From JALEFZ01 sp039817415 (GTDB taxonomy: Bacteria; Bacteroidota; Bacteroidia; J057): a stretch of 20,476 nt of DNA. The stretch covers positions 1 through 20,476 of the forward strand of contig JBCBVV010000076.1 in the NCBI GenBank assembly GCA_039817415.1, in the 5' to 3' direction. The position numbers and the translations under genes were made by a program. Shown here piece by piece: positions 1 through 7,398 of the stretch. The first letter of the stretch is position 1. Every line of letters starts with the position of its first letter. Below the pieces are notes generated by a model. The model saw nothing but the letters and a program-made list of their open reading frames with translations. It did not search any database and was not told where the DNA came from.

Positions 1-1440
1 GTTCTAAAAGCCTACACGAACAAAACCTCACACGAGCTAATCGCCTTTGACAACCAAATGAAACAGGTATCTCAATCCGAATTCAAACTTAGTTACAAAG
101 GAAATAAATCTTTTCTATATGACATTTTCATAGTGGATGGGCAGTTAGTCCTTTTGAGCACTTCAGCCTTAACCAAGCCTAAAAGGTTATTGCTCACCAT
201 GTCTACCTTGGATTTAAAAACACTTCAACCTTCTGGGACACCCAAGTTGCTCCATGAAATCCCTATGGAATCAACCATGAAAATAGGCAATTATCATGTT
301 ACCCAAAGTCCCGATCAAAAAAATATACTAGTAGTAGCCTCTTTCCCCAAAGACAGGGGAAGCTTGACAAAATTTGAAACCTTCACCATTGACTCAAACC
401 TAACCGTTAAGAAACGCGGTTCCATAAAATTTAGCCAGCCTGAATACCTTGGTATGCCTATAAAATCTCTTATCCCACTTGGAGATGCAGGGGATTTCGC
501 TTCAACTGGATTTGACCCATTCTTTTCACCCTCTTCCATTAAACTATCCAATGCAGGAGACATAAGCATTACCACGACTTACAAAGAAGGAAAAATACTG
601 AGTAAGATTTCGGCTACCGATTATGTGGGTTATAATATTTACCATCTGCCTACTGGAGAAGCCGCCTTCAAAAAGTATGATCTTAAGTCCAATGGAAAAA
701 AAATGAGGGAGGTAAGAACTGTTACCCACCCCAATGGATACCTTATCTGTGCAGGACTGTATGGAGAGAAAAATAGTAAGTATCTCGATGGATATTTTAC
801 CATGAACTTATCTCTTGGCTCAACCAATTTGTATCCCTTCGAGATGGACTTTTTGTCCCAAACCTACTCCTCCAAAGATGACTGCAAGCCTAAAAATAAC
901 AGACCTACCAAAATAGGATATAGAATTGAGGACATTCATTTTCAAGGTCTACAGGTCATGGAGGACGGTACCATGATACTTCTTGGAGATGAGTATACTA
1001 GGGTGGTCCGCTCAGGTGGAAATGCCTTAAATAATACTCAATCCACAAGTGTAACCTATTATCCCTATGATGTGGTTTATATCAAACTTAACCCTATTGG
1101 AGGAGAAATATGGAAGACCCTCATTAGAAAACGTCAGAAGGGAGGCACTTCCTTTAACAGATATGGGTATGCCGTAAAAGGAAACCAAACTTATATCATG
1201 TTTAATAATATGGCGACTGATACACCTGATCTTCCTTCGGGAAAACCAGAAATTGGAAAGGATGGTATAGCATTCGTAACCTTGGATGAAAATGGTAACA
1301 GTTCACGTAAAGGACTAGTAGATCCCTCTTTGAAGAAGGGCTATTTTGATGCACACCATAGTAAGCAAATTTCTCCGACCGAGTGGATCGTTCGCTTCCA
1401 AAAAAACAAAAAGATATACTACGCTAAAATCAGCCTATAA
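1..1440 (+). CDS. Unrecognised protein, possible beta-propeller-like, 5' end missing
   Basis: The frame is open from the first base of the window, so the true start lies upstream. The first in-window ATG, at 58, has coding-like sequence before it (VLKAYTNKTSHELIAFDNQ) and should not be taken as the start. About 480 residues are visible. They are rich in short beta-strand-like stretches with repeated turn patterns such as DGQLVLLS, DGTMILLGDEY and KDGIAFVTLDENG, which suggests a WD/Kelch-like beta-propeller or similar all-beta fold. I see no catalytic motif. The visible part has no membrane segment; any signal peptide would be upstream. It ends convergently with the aminotransferase gene, 32 bp away. 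I do not recognise the family and give no function. Confidence 0.75.
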   Translation, partial: VLKAYTNKTSHELIAFDNQMKQVSQSEFKLSYKGNKSFLYDIFIVDGQLVLLSTSALTKPKRLLLTMSTLDLKTLQPSGTPKLLHEIPMESTMKIGNYHVTQSPDQKNILVVASFPKDRGSLTKFETFTIDSNLTVKKRGSIKFSQPEYLGMPIKSLIPLGDAGDFASTGFDPFFSPSSIKLSNAGDISITTTYKEGKILSKISATDYVGYNIYHLPTGEAAFKKYDLKSNGKKMREVRTVTHPNGYLICAGLYGEKNSKYLDGYFTMNLSLGSTNLYPFEMDFLSQTYSSKDDCKPKNNRPTKIGYRIEDIHFQGLQVMEDGTMILLGDEYTRVVRSGGNALNNTQSTSVTYYPYDVVYIKLNPIGGEIWKTLIRKRQKGGTSFNRYGYAVKGNQTYIMFNNMATDTPDLPSGKPEIGKDGIAFVTLDENGNSSRKGLVDPSLKKGYFDAHHSKQISPTEWIVRFQKNKKIYYAKISL

Positions 1441-1450
1441 GCTATAGCTA

Positions 1451-1485
1451 CGAAGAAGGATGGTGTATGACATCATCCTTCTAAC
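1451..1485. terminator. Hairpin between convergent genes, possible terminator
   Basis: The 9-bp arms AGAAGGATG (1454-1462) and CATCCTTCT (1474-1482) pair perfectly. Inner pairs, including one G-U, extend the stem to about 12 bp around a 5-nt loop. It lies just after the stop of the + strand gene and contains the stop codon of the minus-strand aminotransferase gene. Neither side carries a strong T-tract, so intrinsic termination is only probable; it may act as a 3' stabilising hairpin for either transcript. Confidence 0.45.
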
Positions 1486-2930
1486 AAAGCTTTTGTCCCA
1501 AGCAAGGTATTCAAACTGCTGGTAATATGATTGATATCCTCTTGCTTGAGGGTGGTAGCAGATGGCAGGCTGATGCCTTTCAATGATATCTGTGAAGCAT
1601 TTGGATAACTTCCCTTGTTGTAGGCCTGATAGGGAGGCATTTCATGTAATGGGAAAAATACAGGTCTGGTTTCGATTCCGTTAGCCATGAGTTTGCCCAT
1701 GATGTCATCTCTGTTGGCTTCCTCTTCCAATCGAAGGGTGTACAACCAAAAGGTATCCTTTGCATGAGGCGAAGAAGGGGGCGTAATTAGGCCTGCTACA
1801 TTATTGAAGGCCTGGTTATAAGTGGCCCCTAACCACATTTTCTTTTCTAGAATTTCATCTACGCGCTCCATTTGGGCTACACCAATAGCTGCTTGCAGAT
1901 TGGTCATTCTGTAGTTAAAGCCCACATATTCGTGCCAATAGCGCTTTCCTTTCGCCATACCATGGTCTCTTAGGACTTTGGCATGCTCATATACATCCTG
2001 ATCCCTAAACAAGACCATTCCCCCTTCACCTGTCGTGATGGTTTTGTTGCCGAAGAAACTGTAGGTGGCAGCATGTCCATAACTGCCCACTCTTTTTCCT
2101 TTCCATTCACTTCCAAGGGCTTCCGCCGCATCCTCAACCACAAGGAGATTGTGCTTTTCTGCAATCGCCATAATGGAATCCATCTCAGCAGGATAGCCAT
2201 ACAAGTGAACAGGCATAATGGCCTTGGTCTTAGGGGTGATCAGTTTTTCAATCTTGCTGACATCTATGTTCCAATCATCCTTATTGACGTCAATCAACAC
2301 TGGAGTAGCTCCGGCATAAATAATGGCATTGATACTTGCTGCAAAGGTCAAATCAGGTACAATCACCTCATCTCCTTCACCGATCCCAAGAGCCACCAAA
2401 GCTAAATGTAAGGCTACGGTTCCATTGCTGGTTGCCAAGGCATAAGGCATTCCGGTAAATGCGGCCAGCATTTCTTCAAATTCCCGTACAAATTTCCCTT
2501 GCGAAGAAATCCAGCTCGTTTTCACACAAGCTGTAACATAATTTAATTCATTCCCACCCAGTTGGGGCTCCATCACAGGAATTCTTCTTAGGCGAGTTCT
2601 GGTTGCGCAGTCCACTACCCTCCCCTTTTCGTCTAACAAAGGAATATGACGAATTTTATCGGATAATCGCTTCTGGATATCTTCTATTTCAGCTGTCGCC
2701 GGTAGGGATACAAACTGAGTGATCATGACCTCATTGACTACTATATCCAAGTCTCCTCCTCCAATCAAAAATCTTCTTACATCGCCATCGGTAAGAACAC
2801 CTGCTACTTGACGGTTTTCCTCCACCACAAAAACAATTCCTTGCGCATTGGCATCCATCACCTGTAGGGCAAAACGAAGGGACTTTCCAGAGAGAACAAG
2901 GAGTTTTTCGAGATCTATGCTGTTTGACAT
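1473..2930 (-). CDS. CBS-domain / DegT-DnrJ-EryC1 PLP aminotransferase fusion
   Basis: Sugar-nucleotide aminotransferase, probably putting an amino group on a 4-keto (or other keto) nucleotide sugar with glutamate as donor. Residues about 1-115 look like a CBS pair (FVVEENRQVAGVLTDGDVRR, then HIPLLDEKGRVVD). Residues about 116-485 are a perosamine-synthase/LegC-like DegT domain, with WISSQGKFV, SNGTVALHLAL, GDEVIVPDLTF, VEDAAEALGS and the PLP-lysine motif FFGNKTITTGEGG (Lys about 296). The frame can be extended to a GTG at 2978 overlapping the upstream gene, but I chose the ATG at 2930 because the CBS region begins directly after it. It is last in the nonulosonate operon. CBS pairs usually bind adenine nucleotides, so allosteric control is plausible. 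Family is certain; substrate is inferred. Confidence 0.9.
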   Translation of the reverse strand: MSNSIDLEKLLVLSGKSLRFALQVMDANAQGIVFVVEENRQVAGVLTDGDVRRFLIGGGDLDIVVNEVMITQFVSLPATAEIEDIQKRLSDKIRHIPLLDEKGRVVDCATRTRLRRIPVMEPQLGGNELNYVTACVKTSWISSQGKFVREFEEMLAAFTGMPYALATSNGTVALHLALVALGIGEGDEVIVPDLTFAASINAIIYAGATPVLIDVNKDDWNIDVSKIEKLITPKTKAIMPVHLYGYPAEMDSIMAIAEKHNLLVVEDAAEALGSEWKGKRVGSYGHAATYSFFGNKTITTGEGGMVLFRDQDVYEHAKVLRDHGMAKGKRYWHEYVGFNYRMTNLQAAIGVAQMERVDEILEKKMWLGATYNQAFNNVAGLITPPSSPHAKDTFWLYTLRLEEEANRDDIMGKLMANGIETRPVFFPLHEMPPYQAYNKGSYPNASQISLKGISLPSATTLKQEDINHITSSLNTLLGTKALLEG

Positions 2931-2964
2931 GTTGACGTTTGCTGTTTTGAGAGAATAGAAAGCC

Positions 2965-3813
2965 TTAAACCAATCCACTCATTAAGATGTTTTCTTGCCT
3001 TCTTAACATTCCAAGATCGATATTTTTCACCTCAATCACATGAACTTTTTCACGGAAATAATCTATGTACGGCAAAAACCAATAATCTTCATTGAAAGCT
3101 TGGTTATTGTCTACGGTCCCATCATTATCGCTATGATGCAGGGCACCAATAATAGGACGTAATTTCTCCATCTCCTGGTCTAGGTCCAGCCCTAAGGTTT
3201 CAGCAGACACCTTTAAGTGGGCTGTATCAAGGAGAATAGATAACAATGGATGGTTAATCTCCTGGATCAATCTTAACAAATCCTCATGCTCACATCCTAG
3301 TAGGGGATTGGTCCCATCCTCTAATAGATTCTGCTGAATGATCACGTTATTTTCTATCAGAAAGGGAAGATTTAGGTGATCGGCATATTCTAGCACTTCA
3401 CGTACGGAATGGAAGAAAATCTCCATATGCTCCTCCCTAGAATGTGTCATTTCTGCGGTAATCTTTTGGCCCAATTGGTTGGGGTCAGGATCAAGGCAAA
3501 AGCCCGCATGAGCGGCAAAGAAAGGTCCATTTGCCTTTTTTGTCAGGTCCAACCCCTGAATACAGTGCCGAATGGAAGCTCTCCGAATGAACTTATCTTT
3601 AGACGCTAGGTTCAGGACAAAGGGGATTTCGGGAGCGGGAAAATAGTTGTGTGGCATTTTAGGCCCCTCGTATGAATGGTAGAGAGAAATCATATCCTCC
3701 CTGAAAGGAAGACCAGAACTAAACTCTAAAAACAACTGTTCATCCTTCCCAATTTGGATGATTTCTTCCACTGATTTCCCCCTGAAAGCCACAGTACTCA
3801 CTGCAATGTCCAT
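2965..3813 (-). CDS. TIM-barrel sugar isomerase/epimerase-like protein (AP endonuclease 2 superfamily)
   Basis: A 282-residue protein of the xylose-isomerase-like TIM-barrel superfamily, whose members isomerise or epimerise sugars and related compounds at a divalent metal centre. The barrel start MDIAVSTVAFRGKS is typical. Likely metal and catalytic residues lie in FLIENN (Glu), ILLDTAHLKVS (Asp and His), ALHHSDNDGT (His and Asp) and HVIEVKN (Glu), in the order usual for this fold. It is cytoplasmic, with no signal peptide or membrane segment. The gene starts 5 bp after the acetyltransferase stop and ends 34 bp before the chosen aminotransferase start, so it is co-transcribed with nonulosonate genes. 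Its reaction there is not one of the textbook steps. It could isomerise a precursor or modify the nonulosonate. Superfamily is confident; substrate unknown. Confidence 0.85.
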   Translation of the reverse strand: MDIAVSTVAFRGKSVEEIIQIGKDEQLFLEFSSGLPFREDMISLYHSYEGPKMPHNYFPAPEIPFVLNLASKDKFIRRASIRHCIQGLDLTKKANGPFFAAHAGFCLDPDPNQLGQKITAEMTHSREEHMEIFFHSVREVLEYADHLNLPFLIENNVIIQQNLLEDGTNPLLGCEHEDLLRLIQEINHPLLSILLDTAHLKVSAETLGLDLDQEMEKLRPIIGALHHSDNDGTVDNNQAFNEDYWFLPYIDYFREKVHVIEVKNIDLGMLRRQENILMSGLV

Positions 3814-3818
3814 ATCCC

Positions 3819-4259
3819 TTAATATTGATATTCCATAAAATATAAGCTGGGCTTCTCTCCCACCACAGAAAAGCCATACTTCTGATACAGTGTCTTTGCT
3901 CTAGGATTGTCCTTATCCACCGATAATCTGATGGCTGAAAGGTCATTTTCTTTCCCAGCTTCAATTAAGGCGTCCATCATTACTTTTCCATATCCTTTAC
4001 CCTGTTCTCCTTCGGATACCGCAATTCCAAGCCAAACAATTCCCCCTTCTTCATCTAAATGACCATAAGCAACGGGCTTATTTTCACCTACCATGAGAAG
4101 AAAAGTAGAGACATGCTGCTTCAACACTGTGAATGGGCGCTTGTCGAAATAGCGGAAAGATTGGGTAGCCGTTCCTGCCCCCTCAAGGAACTTTTGCAGC
4201 AATTCGCCATCAGAGGCACTAATAGGAAGCAAGCTGGGAGTTACTGGTTGTCCTTCCAT
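3819..4259 (-). CDS. GNAT-family N-acetyltransferase
   Basis: A 146-residue GCN5-related acyltransferase that would use acetyl-CoA to acylate an amine. The acetyl-CoA loop QGKGYG follows the strand GGIVWLGIAVSEGE, and the C-terminal signature DNPRAKTLYQKYGF is characteristic. Its start overlaps the end of the NeuB-type synthase gene by 19 bp, indicating translational coupling. With an aminotransferase in the same operon, the natural inference is that it acetylates the newly made amino group of the sugar precursor, the role LegH or PseH plays in legionaminic and pseudaminic acid pathways. It is a plain single-domain GNAT and not a left-handed beta-helix NeuD/PglD-type acetyltransferase. An unrelated substrate cannot be excluded from sequence. 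Confidence 0.88.
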   Translation of the reverse strand: MEGQPVTPSLLPISASDGELLQKFLEGAGTATQSFRYFDKRPFTVLKQHVSTFLLMVGENKPVAYGHLDEEGGIVWLGIAVSEGEQGKGYGKVMMDALIEAGKENDLSAIRLSVDKDNPRAKTLYQKYGFSVVGEKPSLYFMEYQY

Positions 4260-5308
4260 GCAATTTTGTCATAAGATAAAGGCTGGTCTAATGAAATATC
4301 TACTGCCAGTTTCTCCCCGAGGATTTCACTCAGCATTTTAGGAGGCATTCCATCAGCGGGACGCTTAAATCCTAGCATATTGGCCTCTAATACTGTCCCA
4401 GCAGCCAAGTCTTTCAAGGCGACTATGCTCCTTCTCATCCCGCGGGTATTGGCAATTTCAGCAGCAGTAGGTTTTTTTACAGCAGAACCCAAGGCAGCCT
4501 CAATATGCCTGATTCCTTGGACCATTTGTCCGAATCCGGCAGGTTCGAGTGAGCAGGAATGATCTGGACCAGGTAGGTTACGATCCAAGGTAAAATGCTT
4601 CTCCACCAAAACTGCCCCAAGGCTTACAGCTGCATAACAAGCATAATTTTCCTCCACATGGTCCGAATAGCCCACCAAAATATCCATGGCCTCCCGCATG
4701 GAAACCATAGCTTTGACATTGGCATCAGACATAAGAGAAGGATAATTCGTGGTGCATTGAAGCAACACAATCTGCTCATTTCCAGCTGCACGAATGACTT
4801 GAATCGCCTCAAATACTTCTGATAGATTGGCCATACCCGTAGAGACAATCATTGGTTTCCCAAATTTAGCGACATGCTCTAAAAAAGGATGTTCTACCAA
4901 TTGGCCTGAAGCTAGTTTAAAGGCGTCTACATTCAGATCATTTAGGAAATCAGCATCATCGTAATTGTAGGGAGTAGAAAGAAATTGAATCCCCTCCTCC
5001 TTACAGACTTGAATGATTTGCTCATATTTGTCTTTGCCCATTTCCAATTTCTTCAGCATCTCTAGCTGTGATTCTTCCTGAGCGGTTACCTTGAGTTGGT
5101 AGTTGGCTTTGGGGGCATTGGTTGTCACAACCGCAGATGCCTTGAAGGTCTGAAACTTCACACAATCTGCTCCAGTTTGCTTGGCGGCCCTTACCAAATC
5201 AAGGGCCATCTCCAAACTTCCATTATGATTGACACCAGCTTCCGCAATGACATAGGCAGGATGTCCATTCCCGATCGTTCTGTTTCCTATCTGAATATTT
5301 TCTTGCAT
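4241..5308 (-). CDS. neuB: N-acetylneuraminate/legionaminate synthase (NeuB family)
   Basis: Condenses phosphoenolpyruvate with a 6-carbon N-acyl amino sugar to make a 9-carbon nonulosonic acid. The N-terminal TIM barrel (about residues 1-280) carries YVIAEAGVNHNG, GADCVKFQTFKA and a family-typical ANYQ...ESQLEMLKKLE block, with later STGMANLSE and GYSDHVEENYACYAAVSLGA motifs. The C-terminal SAF/antifreeze-like domain (about 285-350) has RRSIVALKDLAAGTVL and GEKLAVDISLDQPL. The 355-aa length is normal. It heads the operon and overlaps the acetyltransferase gene by 19 bp. Sequence alone does not separate neuraminate, legionaminate and related synthases; the aminotransferase and acetyltransferase downstream point to a di-N-acylated, legionaminate-like product, which is an inference. 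A promoter candidate lies just upstream. Confidence 0.95.
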   Translation of the reverse strand: MQENIQIGNRTIGNGHPAYVIAEAGVNHNGSLEMALDLVRAAKQTGADCVKFQTFKASAVVTTNAPKANYQLKVTAQEESQLEMLKKLEMGKDKYEQIIQVCKEEGIQFLSTPYNYDDADFLNDLNVDAFKLASGQLVEHPFLEHVAKFGKPMIVSTGMANLSEVFEAIQVIRAAGNEQIVLLQCTTNYPSLMSDANVKAMVSMREAMDILVGYSDHVEENYACYAAVSLGAVLVEKHFTLDRNLPGPDHSCSLEPAGFGQMVQGIRHIEAALGSAVKKPTAAEIANTRGMRRSIVALKDLAAGTVLEANMLGFKRPADGMPPKMLSEILGEKLAVDISLDQPLSYDKIAWKDNQ

Positions 5309-5329
5309 GCAGATTCAATTTTACTGCCT

Positions 5330-5362
5330 CAAAATAAGTTGATTTATCGTAAAAAGGCTCAA
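5330..5362 (-). promoter_or_regulatory. Candidate promoter of the nonulosonate operon
   Basis: On the minus strand, TTG (5362-5360) and TTATTTTG (5337-5330) are separated by 22 bp. This resembles the Bacteroidota -33/-7 pattern (TTG or TTTG, about 19-22 bp, TAnnTTTG), with one mismatch in the -7 element. It would start transcription about 15 bp before the synthase ATG. The fit is only moderate. Confidence 0.3.
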
Positions 5363-5448
5363 CTTTAAGGCCAGATAAAGAATTTTACGGATATTTCCTC
5401 TGTTTAAGATCTGAAAGATTAGGTCCTCTCGATTCCAAAACACACTTC

Positions 5449-6603
5449 ATGCCCCAAGCCGTAAGCCGAATATTCCTGACTACCTCCAGCCTGAGCCTCA
5501 TGCTGATGCAAGAGCATGCTAAGCAACAAGCTCAAAAGGAGGACAATAGTTTTTTGATTCTGGACAGAATCCCCATGCGAGAAAGTGTTGTCAGGGCCAT
5601 TCTACAAACTTCAAGTCTTTATCCTCATAGCGAACAACTCAACATGAGCCTGGCTATGTCTACCCAAGCTACTTTTAGACCTAGTTTAACTAAGAGGCTC
5701 ACAAGAGAATTCAAGGACAAGCCTGGATTTAAGCAGGTTTATCAATTTCTCTATCATAGACAGCAAAAGCGAATTTTACAGGAATGGAAAGTTGAATTAC
5801 AAAAGCACATGGAAGCTTGGCCCCTACATGACGAGATTGAGATTTATGCCCAACCCATGATCAAGCTTCGCTCAATCATCGCAGGCTTGTTTCCAAAGGC
5901 GAAGATCATCTATTTCGAACATGGTTTGGGGGATTACATGGATGCACGGGCTAAATTGAAAAAGGACAAAGACTTTTATGGGCTATTCGGGGAGGAGGCC
6001 AATAATTATTTCCCAGAAACGGGCTTTATGCCACTGCATGTGAACTTATCAGATCATGTTGCAAGCTTCGCGCAAGCTTTTCCTGAAGTTAGAGAAGCCT
6101 TTGAGGCCATTCCTAAAGACTTACCTTGGGTGTTATTGGCGACCCAGCCGCTGGAGGAGTTTTTGATTCCGAATTCATTTTGGGATGACTTTCTGGCCAG
6201 GCTATACCAACACCTCCCAGAGGGACAAAAGGTCCGCTTTCTCATAAAGCCACATCCCAGACAGGCTCAGGATGTGTGCGATTATCTTTTAGCCTCTATT
6301 CATTCATCAGGTTTTGAAGCTGTCATCTGGGATGATCCATCAACTCAACATCTTAGTCTTGAAATCCTATTTGTCTGGATGGTCAATCATACCATGGCAG
6401 TAGCCTCCCCATTTTCGTCTTCTGTGTTTTATTTGTCCAAGCTTTTCCCAAAAAATGATATCAGTTACCTCTATAGCATGAGAAGTCTTTCTAAGTTTAA
6501 CCAGAAGACACCACCTGGAATCAAGCAGAGATGGAAGGTCATGGGAAATTGGGTGGAGAGGGTCTTTGGTAAAGATGCCATTGACATTGGCTTAGGCGCC
6601 TAA
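5449..6603 (+). CDS. Polysialyltransferase-like / sialyltransferase-family glycosyltransferase
   Basis: A 384-residue probable GT-B glycosyltransferase that would move the nonulosonic acid from its CMP donor to a surface glycan. It begins with the strand RIFLTTSSLSLMLMQEHA, as in the polysialyltransferase-like family. It then carries three landmarks of bacterial sialyltransferases (GT38/GT52/GT80 and relatives): an acidic-x-Gly motif in IIYFEHGLGDY (Glu157-Gly159; the usual form is D/E-D/E-G), the HP motif in LIKPHPRQ (about 265-272), and a serine motif SPFSSSVFYLS (about 320-330). It has no signal peptide. It diverges from neuB and overlaps the convergent neuA stop by 4 bp, being the only + strand gene in the locus. 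KpsC/KpsS-type capsule transferases are a weaker alternative. The donor is inferred from context. Confidence 0.75.
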   Translation: MPQAVSRIFLTTSSLSLMLMQEHAKQQAQKEDNSFLILDRIPMRESVVRAILQTSSLYPHSEQLNMSLAMSTQATFRPSLTKRLTREFKDKPGFKQVYQFLYHRQQKRILQEWKVELQKHMEAWPLHDEIEIYAQPMIKLRSIIAGLFPKAKIIYFEHGLGDYMDARAKLKKDKDFYGLFGEEANNYFPETGFMPLHVNLSDHVASFAQAFPEVREAFEAIPKDLPWVLLATQPLEEFLIPNSFWDDFLARLYQHLPEGQKVRFLIKPHPRQAQDVCDYLLASIHSSGFEAVIWDDPSTQHLSLEILFVWMVNHTMAVASPFSSSVFYLSKLFPKNDISYLYSMRSLSKFNQKTPPGIKQRWKVMGNWVERVFGKDAIDIGLGA

Positions 6604-7322
6604 TTTTCAGGGCGATTCTGCATCATAAATTCAGCCAGCTGGAAATCAAAAGGTGTATCTATGTCCACAGCAAATTCCTGCGGGATTTCATATACGGCCA
6701 TGTTATCCCCATAGAATTTTTCGTGATCCAAGATGATATCAGCCCTAATCCCATCCACTACTCCATTTAGGAAATAAACAGGAGGGAGAAGTTGTCTTCT
6801 ATAGTAGTTATCAATACTCACCCCTTCAATCATGGGAATGGCCATTCCCCTTTCATTTTGCTTAAACATCCAATAAGGATGTTGAATCCCCTCAGCACGA
6901 GACATCGAGCGAACTGAATCTGAGCTCGTCTCCCACCATTTCTCTATCAAGCCGTCAATATGCTGAGCGGTCTTAAAAGGTGTGGTACACCTAAGGTTAA
7001 GAACGAAATCTGCATTCCAATCTTCGTGTTCAGCTAGCCAATTGATGGCATGAGCAAAAACGGGTCTGTCAGGAGCTGAATCTGTAGCGAGTTCGTCGGG
7101 GCGCATAAAAGGAACTTCTGCACCAGCACCTCTGGCAACCTCTGCTATTTCCTCATCATCAGTTGATACCAATAACCTATCCACATACTTGCTTGCCAAA
7201 GCCGCCTCAATGGTATAGGCAATAAGGGGTTTACCAGCCAGCGGAAGGACATTTTTACGCGGAACACGCTTACTTCCTCCACGTGCAGGGATGACTGCAA
7301 GTATCTTTTGGTCTTCGATCAT
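6600..7322 (-). CDS. neuA: CMP-nonulosonate (acylneuraminate) cytidylyltransferase
   Basis: Activates a nonulosonic acid with CTP to CMP-sugar and pyrophosphate. The N-terminal nucleotide loop is ILAVIPARGGSKRVPRKN, followed by LAGKPLIAYTIEAAL, LLVSTDDEEIAE and the family-typical GAEVPFMRPDELATD. The C-terminal DIDTPFDFQLAE (Asp220 and Asp222) supplies acidic metal ligands. The usual LQPTSPLR stretch reads LRCTTPFK (about 110-117), a variant that may reflect substrate preference. The 240-aa length fits a single-domain enzyme. It starts 76 bp after the hybrid kinase stop, so some read-through is possible; the synthase operon does not include it because the + strand transferase lies between. 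The choice of nonulosonic acid over Kdo rests on the motifs and the neuB neighbour. Confidence 0.93.
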   Translation of the reverse strand: MIEDQKILAVIPARGGSKRVPRKNVLPLAGKPLIAYTIEAALASKYVDRLLVSTDDEEIAEVARGAGAEVPFMRPDELATDSAPDRPVFAHAINWLAEHEDWNADFVLNLRCTTPFKTAQHIDGLIEKWWETSSDSVRSMSRAEGIQHPYWMFKQNERGMAIPMIEGVSIDNYYRRQLLPPVYFLNGVVDGIRADIILDHEKFYGDNMAVYEIPQEFAVDIDTPFDFQLAEFMMQNRPEN

Positions 7323-7398
7323 AACGGGGAATCACCTTTCGTGCGAAAAAGGGAAAATGAAGGCTGATATACAAGTATGAGTGTCTAAGGAATTTAGT

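Noticed and set aside
2931..2978. GTG start adding 16 residues to the CBS-aminotransferase
   Set aside because: It would overlap the upstream stop by 14 bp; the CBS region begins right after the ATG at 2930, so the extension adds nothing recognisable. It cannot be fully excluded.
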